Under the pieces are notes generated by a model that did no database searches, had not been told where the DNA came from, and saw nothing but the letters and a program-made list of their open reading frames with translations. A stretch of 64,000 bases of DNA from Caldora sp965222765 (GTDB taxonomy: Bacteria > Cyanobacteriota > Cyanobacteriia > Cyanobacteriales > Coleofasciculaceae): NCBI GenBank assembly GCA_965222765.1, contig CBDCVG010000059.1, positions 1-64,000 of the forward strand, given 5' to 3'. Numbering within the stretch: the stretch's first letter is position 1; each line of letters begins with the position of its first letter. Made by a program: the position numbers and the translations under genes. Positions 27,637 to 37,374 of the stretch are shown here, one piece after another.

Positions 27637-27815
27637 GCTTCCTTATATAGGCTGTAAATTACAATCTAGAAACACTTTTGGAGCCCCTAGGCAGCAATTA
27701 CGGCAAATGTCCAGACTTCAATTCTATCACGGCAACTCAAGTCTCAATGTAATTCAAACCAAGTAAAGCAGAAAGCAAGCCTAATTGCTTAATTTATACA
27801 AAAAAGATTAAACAG

Positions 27816-30458
27816 ATGGACTCCTCTCAAACTTCGCTAACTTGGTTTAGGCAACCAACGGCTCTGTCCGTTCGCTGGCGAGGCACTTTAATTATCTCGA
27901 TCCCAGTTGTTTGTTTGTTGGCTTTAATTTTGGCCATTGCTGGGTTGCGCTCTCAAACTAGAGAGCGTCGAGTAGAAGCGCAACAGAGTCGGCAAACTAT
28001 TATAGAGGCTAATCGCTTAATGAAAGGGTTACTCAGTGCCGAAACCAGCGTGCGAGGTTACTTAATTACTAGGCGTGAAGAATTTTTGGAGCCTTATTCA
28101 CAAGCAAAAGAACTCCTACCTGAGTCCCTTAATTCTCTCAGTGTTCAAGTACAAGCTAATCCGGTACAGCATCAGCAAATCCGAGAGATTTCAACTCTAG
28201 CACAAGAGCAAATCAAGCTTTTAGAGGAGATTCTTCAGACGAGTGAAGCAACTCCGAGTAGACAAGTTACATCATCCTCTTTAATTGAGCAGTTGCAAAA
28301 AAGCCAGTTACTAATGGATGATCTACGAGATAAAATCGAGGAATTTTTCGAGAAAGAAGAACGAGCAGGAAGGAATCACGAAGCGCAAGTCCTCTATTGG
28401 CAGGAACTAACCAATGGATTACAGTGGTTCGCTTTAGCTGTAGGTTTAGTGGGCTTAGTTGCTGCTTTGTACCTCTTTCATAAGTTAGACAGAGAGCTAG
28501 CACAGCAAGCAAGCAACTTGCGAGAAAGTAACCTATATATGCAAGCAGTTTTCGACAATGTCGTTGATGGCATTCTCATCCTTAATGAGCAAGGCTATAT
28601 TCAGTTTGCTAATGCTGCTAGTGTCCAAATCTTTGGCTATCAACCAGATGAACTCAAAAACATGCATCTGCAAATACTGTTTGCCCAACCACTGACCAAT
28701 GATAGTGGTCAAACGATGAATTTTATAGTTGGTAAGAACCAAAACAAACTCAAGCGTCAGCAGGAAACAATTGGGAATCACAAAGAAGGCAAAACTTTTC
28801 CCATGGAGTTTGCCATTAGCAAAATGCAGTTAGACAATGAGCCCTACTCAAGCACAAGCCTTCCCAAAAAGGAAAGTTGGGTAACCATTGAAACCAACTC
28901 TTCAATGAAAACAGAGCAATCGCTGTTCATTGCCATCGTACGCGATATCAGCGATCGTAAGCAGTCCCAAGAAACCTTGCTCAAACAAGCCCAACTGCTT
29001 GATTTAGCCAATGACACAATTATGGTGCGCGATCTCAATGATAAGATTACCTATTGGAATCAAGGGGCTCAACGATTGTATGGCTGGACAGCAGAAGAAG
29101 CAGTAGGTAATTCTGCCCGCGCCCTCCTAAAAACTGAACTACCTCTAGCATCAAAGGCAATTAGACATGTCTTATTCCAAGATGGTTACTGGAACGGTGA
29201 ATTGGTACATTCTCGGCGTGATGGAACCCGTGTTCCTGTTGCTAGCGGGTGGACATTGCAACGAGACGAGAAAGGTCAGCCCATAGCTTACCTAGAGATT
29301 AACCAAGATATCACTCAACGCAAGCAAGCAGAGGCTGCATTGCGTAGGAGCGAGAAATTGTATCGCACCCTAGCCCAAAATTTTCCGAATGGAGCAGTAT
29401 TTCTGTTTGATCATGACCTGCGATACAACATTGCTCAAGGATCTGGATTAGCCCAACTGAATCTTGAGAGTAATGCTCTTACAGGGAAAACGATTTCAGA
29501 GGCATGGCCTCCCGAAACAGCTCAATTACTTGAGCCAATTTATAGTGCTGCTTTAACAGGCAAAGCTACTGTCACGGAAATACCATTTGCTGATCGTATT
29601 TACTGTGTACATGTGCTACCCGTAACTAATGAATACCAAGAAGTATTTTGTGGTATGTCAATGACCCAAGATATTACCCAAAGCAAACGCAATGAAGTGG
29701 CGCTGCAATCCCGCGCCCAGGAACTAGCTCAAATGACAAAAGCGCTGGAGGAAACCACAACAATTTTGGAGAAGAAAAACTCTGAACTTGACCAATTTGC
29801 CTATATTGTCTCTCACGATCTAAAAGCTCCTTTGCGAGCGATCGCTAACCTTTCTCAGTGGATTGAAGAAGACTTACAAGATCATTTGACAGAAGAAACA
29901 CGACACCAAATGGACTTGCTTAGAGGACGTGTGCAGCGAATGGAAGCTCTAATCAATGGTCTGTTGCAGTACTCCCGTGCAGGACGTCTTCAAAGCGAAT
30001 TAGAATTAGTTGATATAGAGGCATTACTGAAGTTAGTGATCGACTCTTTAGCTCCACCACCAACATTTACTATTGATGTGATGCCAGGAATGCCGAAGTT
30101 CATCACAGAACGATTACCCCTCACACAAGTATTTGCTAACTTAATTAGTAATGGCATTAAACACAATCACAGTCCTGATGGAAAAATTGTAATTTTAGTA
30201 ACAGAAACGATTGATTTTTACGAATTTTCTATTGCCGATAATGGACCTGGAATTGCTCCAGAATTTCATGAAAAAATTTTTGTGATGTTTCAAACTTTGG
30301 AAGCAAGAGACCAGGTAGAAAACACCGGAGTAGGTTTAGCAATTGTCAAAAAAATTATTGAAGATAAAGGAGGAAAAATTTCTGTAGAATCTCAGCGATC
30401 GCAGGGAGCAACGTTTCGCTTTACCTGGCCTAAGCAATTGATGGAACAGGCAGCTTAG
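27816..30458 (+). CDS. CHASE3 - triple PAS - HisKA sensor histidine kinase
   Basis: 880 residues. A membrane helix (about 25-47), an extracytoplasmic CHASE3 domain (about 55-200, with 'LMKGLLSAETSVRGYLITRREEFLEPY'), then a second helix (about 207-228) and no HAMP. The cytoplasmic part has three PAS domains (about 240-370, 390-510 and 520-640), a HisKA dimerisation domain with phospho-acceptor His667 (YIVSHDLKAPLRAI) and a complete ATPase (FANLISNGIKHNHSP, DNGPGIA, GVGLAIVKKI). This C-terminal type resembles phytochrome-like kinases that work with Rcp1-type regulators, and such a regulator overlaps its stop codon by one base, so the two are an operon and probable signalling pair. The first PAS has an extra segment of about 50 residues. 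The ligand of CHASE3 is unknown. Confidence 0.9.
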   Translation: MDSSQTSLTWFRQPTALSVRWRGTLIISIPVVCLLALILAIAGLRSQTRERRVEAQQSRQTIIEANRLMKGLLSAETSVRGYLITRREEFLEPYSQAKELLPESLNSLSVQVQANPVQHQQIREISTLAQEQIKLLEEILQTSEATPSRQVTSSSLIEQLQKSQLLMDDLRDKIEEFFEKEERAGRNHEAQVLYWQELTNGLQWFALAVGLVGLVAALYLFHKLDRELAQQASNLRESNLYMQAVFDNVVDGILILNEQGYIQFANAASVQIFGYQPDELKNMHLQILFAQPLTNDSGQTMNFIVGKNQNKLKRQQETIGNHKEGKTFPMEFAISKMQLDNEPYSSTSLPKKESWVTIETNSSMKTEQSLFIAIVRDISDRKQSQETLLKQAQLLDLANDTIMVRDLNDKITYWNQGAQRLYGWTAEEAVGNSARALLKTELPLASKAIRHVLFQDGYWNGELVHSRRDGTRVPVASGWTLQRDEKGQPIAYLEINQDITQRKQAEAALRRSEKLYRTLAQNFPNGAVFLFDHDLRYNIAQGSGLAQLNLESNALTGKTISEAWPPETAQLLEPIYSAALTGKATVTEIPFADRIYCVHVLPVTNEYQEVFCGMSMTQDITQSKRNEVALQSRAQELAQMTKALEETTTILEKKNSELDQFAYIVSHDLKAPLRAIANLSQWIEEDLQDHLTEETRHQMDLLRGRVQRMEALINGLLQYSRAGRLQSELELVDIEALLKLVIDSLAPPPTFTIDVMPGMPKFITERLPLTQVFANLISNGIKHNHSPDGKIVILVTETIDFYEFSIADNGPGIAPEFHEKIFVMFQTLEARDQVENTGVGLAIVKKIIEDKGGKISVESQRSQGATFRFTWPKQLMEQAA

Positions 30459-30460
30459 TG

Positions 30461-30889
30461 ATGGAAAATAAAGAAACTAGTCTTTTACTCATCGATGACG
30501 ACGAAGTCGATGTAATGACATTAAAAAGGGCACTGAAACAAAATAATATTACTAATCCACTTTATATTGCCACAAATGGTCTTGAGGCGTTAGAAATGTT
30601 ACGAGGTAATACTATGCCCAAGCTGATACCTGGGGATCGAAAACTAGTTTTACTTGACCTCAATATGCCCAAAATGGGAGGTATTGAGTTTCTCCGGGAG
30701 TTAAGGGCTGACCCTAACCTTAGAGGTATTCCAGTAATTGTGCTGACCACCTCTAATGAGGATCGAGATATAGTAGAAGCTTATAAACTCAATGTCGCAG
30801 GGTATATTATCAAACCGGTAATTTTTAAGAAATTTGTCGAAGCAATAGAGACTCTTAACAAATATTGGATGCTTAGTGAAATGCCCTGA
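30461..30889 (+). CDS. Rcp1-type single-domain response regulator
   Basis: 142 residues from the ATG at 30461 (a GTG at 30458 overlaps the kinase stop). A receiver domain only: Asp-Asp-Asp pocket (LLIDDDEVD), phospho-acceptor Asp66 (KLVLLDLNMPKMGG), Thr in VLTTSNED and Lys in YIIKPV. The long beta4-side segment (MLRGNTMPKLIPGDRK) is typical of Rcp1 relatives that receive phosphate from phytochrome-class kinases. There is no output domain, so it probably relays phosphate or interacts with other proteins. It is translationally coupled to the kinase before it. Confidence 0.9.
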   Translation: MENKETSLLLIDDDEVDVMTLKRALKQNNITNPLYIATNGLEALEMLRGNTMPKLIPGDRKLVLLDLNMPKMGGIEFLRELRADPNLRGIPVIVLTTSNEDRDIVEAYKLNVAGYIIKPVIFKKFVEAIETLNKYWMLSEMP

Positions 30890-31029
30890 AAGGAGTTGAA
30901 GCTTAAGCAGCGGTGCATCTCATCTCTAGAAATCAGTAATGGTTAATAGCTAATGGCAATGTTGGCGTAACATCCCCCACATCGCTCATGAGCAGTAATT
31001 AGCCATTAGCAATAGACAAAAAGCTAATT

Positions 31030-34000
31030 ATGGAAGAGATTATCAGAATCCTGGTTGTGGAAGATGATGAAGTTGACCGCATGGCAGTGCGCCGCGCTCT
31101 CAAGAAAGCTGGGTTATTAGTAGAAATGGCAGAAGCAATTGACTGCCACAGTGCGATGGAAGCTCTCGCTCCCTGGACAGTAGTGTTTGAGGAGCAAGAG
31201 GCAACAGCAGTATTGGCATCCTCCCTTGGAGCCAAATACTCTGATGGAATGCTGCACTCAAGTGCGATCGCCGAAGGCGCAGCGAAGCTGTTCGCAACAA
31301 AACATCCCAAAGGGCAGCAGAGTCAAAGGAGCGAGGTAAAGCTAATTCCTTCCCATTACCCTAATACGACTCTGAATCCCACAAACTTTGACTGTGTTTT
31401 ACTTGACTATCGACTGCCTGATGGCGACGGACTAACCTTAGTTAAAACAGTTCGTAAGGCTGGGATTAAAGTACCTTTGATTGTACTAACTGGTCAGGGA
31501 GACGAGCAAATAGCTGTCGATCTGATGAAAGCTGGAGCATCAGACTATCTACCTAAAAGTAAAGTTTCACCAGAAACTCTCTCTCGCAGCCTACGCCATG
31601 CTGTTCGCATCTTTCGAGCAGAAACGGAAGCCGAATTGGCAACTCAGCGGCTGCGGGAAAGTGAAGAACGCTACCGCCTAGTATTAGAAGGTTCAAACGA
31701 CGGGATTTGGGATTGGGACATTGTTACCCAGGAAATTTATTGCAATGACCGCCTTTACGACATTATTGGTTTATCCCCTAGCGATCGCAAAATTACCTCT
31801 GAGTTATTTTTTGAGCGGCTGCATCCAGAGGATCAAGCTAGAGTTAAACAGGCAGTAGATGCTCACCTACAAGATCTTGTTGAACTTGATTTAGAATTTA
31901 GACTGTTACATACTTCTGGGGAATATCGCTATTGTATTGCTCGCGGTAAAGCTCAGCGAGATGCTCAAGGAAATCCTCTGCGGATGTCTGGTGTAGTCAG
32001 CGACATTACCCAACGTAAGCGAGCTGAAGAATCCCTAAGATTTCTGGCTGAAGCAAGTACTTTACTTTCTGCTTCCCTTGATTACCAAACCACTTTAGAA
32101 AACCTGGCAAAGTTGGCAGTACCTCGTCTTGCTGACTGGTGCGCCATCGATGTAGTAAGACCAGACTTAACTTACTCTCGTCTTGCTGTTGCCCATGTTA
32201 ACCCAGAAAAAGAAAAGTTAGTCTGGGAGTTGCAGCGTCGTTACCCTCCCCAAGGGGATGAAGACTACGGTTATCCCAAGGTTTTACGTACAGGTGAATC
32301 CTATGCCTGTTTTGATGTGAGCGATGAATTTCTAGCTACTGTTGCGCGAGCTCCAGGACATCTGAGCCTGTTCAGGCAATTAAACCATAAATCTTACATC
32401 TGTGTTCCCTTACAAGTAGGAGATAAAACCCTAGGCTCGATTTCTTTTGTCTGGAGTGAATCAAGACGTCGTTACACTCAAGCAGATTTAGAGCTGGCTG
32501 AGGATTTGGCTCGCCGTGCTGCCTTAGCAACAGAAAATGCGCGGCTCTACCGTGAGGCACAGGAAGCAAGTGAGAGTCTGCGGCAGGTAGTTGCTATTCT
32601 AGACCAACAGCAACAGCAACTGAGAACCTTACAACAACTAACGAATCTCCTCAACCAGCGCCTAACCAACCTACCATGTCTGTTACGGGAGATGGTGGGA
32701 GCTTTAGTAAAAACAATTCCCGGTGCCCAGTTTTGTTTTATCATGCTCAAAAATCCGCAATGCAACGGGCTCTTATTGAGTGTGACTGCTGGAATCGGTA
32801 CAGAAAAACTGCGGCTTGAAGATGCCTTTCCCCCTTCAGAAGGTTTACTGGCTGAGGTTTTTGTGACTGGCAAATCTCAATTGATTCAACGCCAAGATGG
32901 GGACTCACCCCATCTAGAGGATGTTCCCGCTGCGATGTACTCTGTAACCATTGAATCAGTACAGGCAGGGCGTCTAGGAGTACTAGCAATTGGTAATTGG
33001 CATAATCCTAATGCTTTTGACTCTGAAGATCAAAAGTTGCTAGTGGCTGTGGGTGAACAAGCAGCAATCGCGATTGATAACGCCCGTATGATTAGAGCTT
33101 TGGAGGAACAGGAGACCCGTTTAGAATTTCAGAACGAGATGCTGGCTCAACAGAACCAGGAACTAGAAAGTCAGCGACAACAGGTTCTGCGACAGAATGA
33201 GGAACTAGAGAACCAGCGACAGCAAGTCTTGTTGCAGAATCTACAACTTTTAGAAGCAGCACGATTGAAATCTCAGTTTCTGGCCACGATGTCTCATGAA
33301 CTGCGGACGCCAATGAACGCTGTTATTGGCTTTTCTCAGCTGCTATTGCGTCAGCGCCAGAGTTCACTAGTACCCCAACAAGTAGATATGGTAGAGCGGA
33401 TTCTCAATAATGGCAAAAATTTGTTAACACTAATTAATGAAATTCTTGACCTCTCTAAAATCGAGGCTGGACGTCTGGAACTAAAACTAGAAACCTTTAA
33501 CTTAGTAAAACTCTTAAGAGCAACACTGGGAGAACTCCGCTCTCTTGCTGATCAAAAGCACTTGGAGTTGGATATCCAAGCTGATTTACAAAACCCCAAT
33601 GTGAGCAATGACAGCGTTCGCCTACGGCAAATTTTAGTCAATCTCCTTTCCAATGCCATTAAATTTACTGAATGTGGCAAGGTACAGGTGAAAGTGAAAG
33701 AAATTTCCTCAGAGCGATTAGCAATTATTGTCAAAGATACAGGGATTGGTATTGCTCAAAATGATTTGGAGCATATTTTTGAAGAGTTTCGGCAAATCGA
33801 TCAGACAACTACTAGAAAATACTCTGGTACTGGCTTAGGGCTAGCAATTACAGAGTCACTAGTACAATTGATGAATGGAAAAATTACTGTTGAGAGTGAA
33901 ATTGGTCAGGGTTCAACTTTCTGCATTGAATTGCCTCGAGAAGTTCCAGCTGATACTCCTTGCAAATTTTCGCAGTTTGCTAGACCTGTCACTGATATTA

Positions 34001-34134
34001 AAGCTTCCCTTTCAACTCCAGCCTGTAATTATAAACTCAATTATTGTACCAGGTTAAAAGCTAGTACTCAAGATTGCTCTGTTTTATCTGAGTCCGTCAA
34101 AGGGTCTGGGATTGGGAATAAAATTCTTTATTAA
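31030..34134 (+). CDS. Hybrid REC - PAS - GAF - GAF - HisKA histidine kinase with a split receiver
   Basis: 1034 residues. The N-terminal receiver has acidic residues VVEDDEVD, but its phospho-acceptor Asp126 (CVLLDYRLPDGDG) sits some 70 residues later than normal because a segment (about 48-119) is inserted after helix 2. Thr and Lys follow normally (VLTGQGDE, YLPKSK). PAS (about 205-335), GAF (about 345-510, WCAIDVV... YICVPLQVGDKTLG), a second GAF (about 540-690) and a Gln/Glu coiled coil lead to HisKA with His756 (LATMSHELRTPMNAVIGF) and ATPase (LLSNAIKFTECGK, DTGIGIA, GTGLGLAI). The C-terminal 70 residues have no known domain. It follows the Rcp-type gene by 140 bases and probably forms part of the same signalling cluster. 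Confidence 0.88.
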   Translation: MEEIIRILVVEDDEVDRMAVRRALKKAGLLVEMAEAIDCHSAMEALAPWTVVFEEQEATAVLASSLGAKYSDGMLHSSAIAEGAAKLFATKHPKGQQSQRSEVKLIPSHYPNTTLNPTNFDCVLLDYRLPDGDGLTLVKTVRKAGIKVPLIVLTGQGDEQIAVDLMKAGASDYLPKSKVSPETLSRSLRHAVRIFRAETEAELATQRLRESEERYRLVLEGSNDGIWDWDIVTQEIYCNDRLYDIIGLSPSDRKITSELFFERLHPEDQARVKQAVDAHLQDLVELDLEFRLLHTSGEYRYCIARGKAQRDAQGNPLRMSGVVSDITQRKRAEESLRFLAEASTLLSASLDYQTTLENLAKLAVPRLADWCAIDVVRPDLTYSRLAVAHVNPEKEKLVWELQRRYPPQGDEDYGYPKVLRTGESYACFDVSDEFLATVARAPGHLSLFRQLNHKSYICVPLQVGDKTLGSISFVWSESRRRYTQADLELAEDLARRAALATENARLYREAQEASESLRQVVAILDQQQQQLRTLQQLTNLLNQRLTNLPCLLREMVGALVKTIPGAQFCFIMLKNPQCNGLLLSVTAGIGTEKLRLEDAFPPSEGLLAEVFVTGKSQLIQRQDGDSPHLEDVPAAMYSVTIESVQAGRLGVLAIGNWHNPNAFDSEDQKLLVAVGEQAAIAIDNARMIRALEEQETRLEFQNEMLAQQNQELESQRQQVLRQNEELENQRQQVLLQNLQLLEAARLKSQFLATMSHELRTPMNAVIGFSQLLLRQRQSSLVPQQVDMVERILNNGKNLLTLINEILDLSKIEAGRLELKLETFNLVKLLRATLGELRSLADQKHLELDIQADLQNPNVSNDSVRLRQILVNLLSNAIKFTECGKVQVKVKEISSERLAIIVKDTGIGIAQNDLEHIFEEFRQIDQTTTRKYSGTGLGLAITESLVQLMNGKITVESEIGQGSTFCIELPREVPADTPCKFSQFARPVTDIKASLSTPACNYKLNYCTRLKASTQDCSVLSESVKGSGIGNKILY

Positions 34135-34379
34135 GTTAGGTTTTAGGTAATGTGATTTTTAAGTTACTTTCTCTCGATAAACAAGGGAGCAGGGAGTAGT
34201 GAGTGTTTCTTACATTCATAGCAGCCTTTGAGGTCGCCTGTGATAACAAATCCGGATAATTGCCTATACAAATGGTTCTGTAGGCAAAATCTTTAATTAT
34301 TACCACCTCAAACCTGACATATAAGTCAAAATTGACACTGTAAATGTTGACATTGTCAAACTGTTGGTCTAATTTCATA
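34135..34379. other. Spacer after the hybrid kinase
   Basis: 245 bases, no gene recognised. Short heptamer-like TTAGGTTTTAGG at the start (34136) and TTGACATTGTCAAAC near 34348. The latter includes the dyad TTGACA/TGTCAA and could be a promoter or operator for the fragment that follows. Confidence 0.4.
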
Positions 34380-34798
34380 ATGGAAGTAAGTTCCGAGCGG
34401 ATTGCAATGGAAGCGCTCAAGCGAGACATCATAAGAAAAGGAGATCTTCCTGTCATGCTCGCCATTATGCCCGACGGAGATATTGTTCACAGTAGACTCA
34501 CTCGGCTTTATCAGAAACCGTACAAGTGGCTTTGTGAAAGAAAAGCCAACAGCAATGAATGCGCCTGGATTACGATGAAAGCGCTCAAGCGAGACATCAT
34601 AAGAACTTACTATCAGTACAAAACCACAATAAAGGAGATCTTCCTGTCATGCTTGCCAGGTACATGGGGAAGAGCTTAGAGCAAGCTATCAAGGATTCTG
34701 GTGATAGAGGCTCTGTGGATTGGACTGCTTTGAATCTGGAGTTCGATAGATTAGCACAGAAAACTTGGATGGGCTACCGGAAGTCGATGGTTTTTTGA
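34380..34798 (+). pseudogene. Fragmented unknown gene with an internal duplication
   Basis: An ATG at 34380 opens MEVSSERIAMEALKRDIIRKGDLPVML. The block ALKRDIIR plus GDLPVMLA recurs at about 34579-34661, where the two parts are separated by inserted bases and shifted in frame. The second copy then continues RYMGKSLEQAIKDSGDRGSVDWTALNLEF and ends near 34798. I read this as one unknown small protein whose start region was duplicated with frame damage. No family recognised. Its likely 3' relatives (LLPADMQNRLINLYQTYIAEAVGY) appear in the next fragment. Confidence 0.45.
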
Positions 34799-34828
34799 TT
34801 TCCAAAAACGAACCGTGTCACGCATTAC

Positions 34829-34925
34829 TTGTTGGATAAAGATGGTGAACAGCAAGCATATTCAACAGCTGTTACTTCACTTTCGTTGAGGGACTCTTGC
34901 CATGACTAATGCCATGACTAACAAC
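34829..34925 (+). repeat. Duplicated gene-junction sequence, copy 1
   Basis: From TTGTTGGATAAAGATGG to ATGACTAACAACGTTC. It is repeated at 35314-35405 (GTTGGATAAAGACGGC onward). Both copies read as the C-terminus LLDKDGEQQAYST...SLSLRDS of one gene, a stop, then the start codons of an XRE-type gene. Confidence 0.8.
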
Positions 34926-34929
34926 GTTC

Positions 34930-35313
34930 TTGCAATCAAACCGTGCATCTGATATGGATCACTCCCGTTCCGATCCACTGGCTTTGCTTATGGTAAGCGA
35001 GCTTGTTTCAGAGCTTTTGGGAGAAGAGTTTCGAGTGGAACTCCTTCAACAGGCACGTAATAAATGTGGTATGACCCAGGCTGAAGCAGCTACAGTCATT
35101 GATGCTGCACGTACTACTATGGTTGCGATCGATAAGCTTAATTTTCAATGGGAAGCTTTAACTAGAGAGTTCCTTGTACTAGACGAAATCATAGATCGGA
35201 GCGTTGTTGCAGAAAACTTACTGCCTGCTGACATGCAAAATCGTTTGATCAACCTCTATCAGACTTATATTGCCGAAGCCGTGGGATACTGTAGAATCCA
35301 AGATTGCAGCTGA
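34930..35313 (+). pseudogene. Chimeric fragment: XRE helix-turn-helix joined to the tail of another gene
   Basis: Codons at 35034-35140 (LLQQARNKCGMTQAEAATVIDAARTTMVAI) duplicate the helix-turn-helix of the intact regulator at 35388, but then switch abruptly to EALTREFLVLDEIIDRSVVAENLLPADMQNRLINLYQTYIAEAVGY. The latter is the end of an unknown gene whose last codons, after a one-base frame slip, run AELLDKDGEQQAYSTDVTSL to a stop just before the regulator. The structure is explained by a tandem duplication followed by an internal deletion. Unlikely to be functional. Confidence 0.6.
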
Positions 35314-35387
35314 GCTGTTGGATAAAGACGGCGAACAGCAGGCATATTCAACAGATGTTACTTCACTTTCGTTGAGGGACTCTCGCT

Positions 35388-36588
35388 ATGACTAACAACG
35401 TTCTTGACAACATTAATATAGGTCGATTGGGGGAACTTCTTCAACAAGCACGTAATCAATGTGGTATGACCCAGGCCGATGCAGCTAAAGTCATTGATGT
35501 TGCACGTACTACTATGGTTGCCATCGAGAAAGGGGAGCGCCGCCTCAAGCCAACTGAACTGATTAAACTTGCCCGTGCTTACGGACGAGCCGTCAGCAAT
35601 TTTGTTCAACAACGCCCAGTAGTGCAACCTTTCCAGGTTCAGTTCCGAGCAGCCTACCGACGAAATGAAGCAGAAGAGCAGCATATTGAGCCTGTTATTC
35701 TGTGTCTAGAGGAATTATGCCGGAATTACCTGGAACTTGAGGAGATTATGGATGCACCACTCCCACAGAATTATCCTCAAGATTATGATGTGATTGGTAT
35801 GCCTATAGAGACTGCTGCGGAGAGCATAGCGATCGCAGAACGTCACCGACTTGGACTTGGAGATGGCCCTATTCCTCTTCTCCGAGACATCTTAGAGCAG
35901 AGTGTAGGACTTCGCACCTTTTACCTAAAAATGCCACCAAAATATTCAGGGGTGTACAGCTATAATGAACAACTCGGTGGGTGCATAGCAATTAATGCCA
36001 ACCACCCTGAAGAGCGATGGCGTTGGTCACTGGCTCATGAATACCTTCACTTTCTTGCCCATCGACGTCAGCCTGTACTTCGACTATGAGGAACAATATC
36101 GAAGAAAGCCAGAGAGTGAACGATTAGCTGATACCTTCCCAGACTATTTTTTGATGCCGACAAGTGGCTTACTGAAACGGTTCAATGATATGTATCAGGC
36201 GCATGGCAAGTTCACTCCAACTAATTTATTTACTTTAGCTCACTACTATGGTGTATCCATTAAAGCCCTTGTTAATCGATTAGAAACAATGAAGCTTCTA
36301 CCATCTGGAACTTGGGAGAGGTTACGCGATCGTGGATTGAAAGTGAGAAAAGTACAGGAGGAACTTGGTCTAGAAGAAATTCCACAGCGCACTGATATGA
36401 TTCCAATTCACTACCAGCACCTTGCCATTGAAGCTCTAGATCAGGGGCTTATTACTGAAGGTCGCTTCGCAGATTTCCTAAACGTTGATCGTCTAGAAGC
36501 TCGTCGCATTGCAGAGGTATTGCGAGAGTATTCCAGTGGAATAACGGAGGAAACTACTAATTTAGATCTGCGCCAAGCACTGAAATGA
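35388..36588 (+). pseudogene. XRE-HTH plus ImmA/IrrE metallopeptidase regulator, one frameshift
   Basis: The N-terminal XRE helix-turn-helix (about 12-70: GRLGELLQQARNQCGMTQADAA, TTMVAIEKGERR) is followed by an ImmA/IrrE domain with the zinc motif AHEYLHFLAH (HExxH). Such proteins cleave or sense repressors and pair with toxins in type II systems. At about 36078-36082 one extra base shifts the frame. Removing it joins RRQPVL to DYEEQYRRKPESERLADTFPDYFLMP, which contains the third zinc ligand region, and the rest runs to 36588. The rejoined protein would have about 400 residues. It is 19 bases from the PIN-domain gene at 36608, so the two form a toxin-antitoxin-like pair with the regulator damaged. 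Confidence 0.8.
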
Positions 36589-36607
36589 TGGGAGATTAGA
36601 TCAAGTT

Positions 36608-37159
36608 ATGAAAATTGCTCACTCCCACATTCTTCTCGATGCCTGCTGTGTCTTCAACTTGTGCGCTTCGGATAATCTTCTGGCGATCTTGAAAACTATT
36701 CCTGCTCAGGTTTTCGTTACCAAGGTTGTAGAAGAGTGCGAGTCAATTTCGCTCCGACGCCTTGAGGGCAAGGATAACGAGGGGGCAACTCAGTTTGAGG
36801 AAGCTATTGCACAAGGACTACTGGAAGTTGTTGATTTTAAGTCAGAAGAAGAAGCAGAAACTTTTGTAAACTACGTCTTTGAGCTTGGGGATGATGGTGA
36901 GTCTGCAACCTTCGCAATCGCTATTCATCGCGGCTGGGCGATCGCAACTGATGACAAAAAGGCGATCTCGTTTTTTCAAAAGCAGGCACCACACCTCCAG
37001 ATTTTATCAACCCCAGAAATAATCAAGCATTGGTCGGAGGAAACAAATCTTGATTTATTGACACTACGTGATTCGCTCAATCCTATTCGGGAGAAAGCAC
37101 GGTATTTACCACCTAATAGCCACTTTTTACAAAGTTGGTGGAAAAGTGCAATGAATTAA
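36608..37159 (+). CDS. PIN-like domain protein, probable toxin RNase
   Basis: 183 residues. The pattern of acidic residues fits a PIN-fold nuclease: Asp11 in HILLDACCVFNL, Glu in VVEECES, the pair in DDGESATFAIA and Asp in WAIATDDKKA. Sequences of this kind usually sit behind an XRE/ImmA protein and act as an RNA-cutting toxin. The ATG at 36608 follows the ImmA gene by 19 bases, so they are co-transcribed. A GTGGG hairpin follows directly (37166-37186). The gene is intact although its presumed partner has a frameshift. If that frameshift is real, toxicity would have to be controlled otherwise. Confidence 0.78.
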   Translation: MKIAHSHILLDACCVFNLCASDNLLAILKTIPAQVFVTKVVEECESISLRRLEGKDNEGATQFEEAIAQGLLEVVDFKSEEEAETFVNYVFELGDDGESATFAIAIHRGWAIATDDKKAISFFQKQAPHLQILSTPEIIKHWSEETNLDLLTLRDSLNPIREKARYLPPNSHFLQSWWKSAMN

Positions 37160-37165
37160 GCTCAT

Positions 37166-37186
37166 CCCACGTACTTTAGTCGTGGG
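37166..37186 (+). terminator. Hairpin after the PIN gene
   Basis: CCCACG and CGTGGG pair around a nine-base loop, seven bases past the stop codon, followed by ATTT. A possible intrinsic terminator or IS200/IS605-like end remnant. Confidence 0.5.
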
Positions 37187-37257
37187 ATTTCGCGTTATTT
37201 GTTGTTGGTTGTTAGTTGTTTGTCAAGAAAAACTTTCTAACAAATAACTTGCCAACC

Positions 37258-37312
37258 AAGCGGCGGGCGGCTATCCCTCCCATCCCTAGAAGGAATGGGC
37301 TTCCCGCCGCTT
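37258..37312. repeat. GC-rich hairpin repeat
   Basis: Outer arms AAGCGGCGGG and CCCGCCGCTT, inner arms CCCAT and ATGGG. A foldback structure with no coding capacity between convergent genes; it may also stop transcription. Confidence 0.65.
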
Positions 37313-37374
37313 TCGGTGAGGTTAAGTCAATGTTTCTGAAGTCAACATTCTCTAAAATTTCCAAATAGAGAGTA

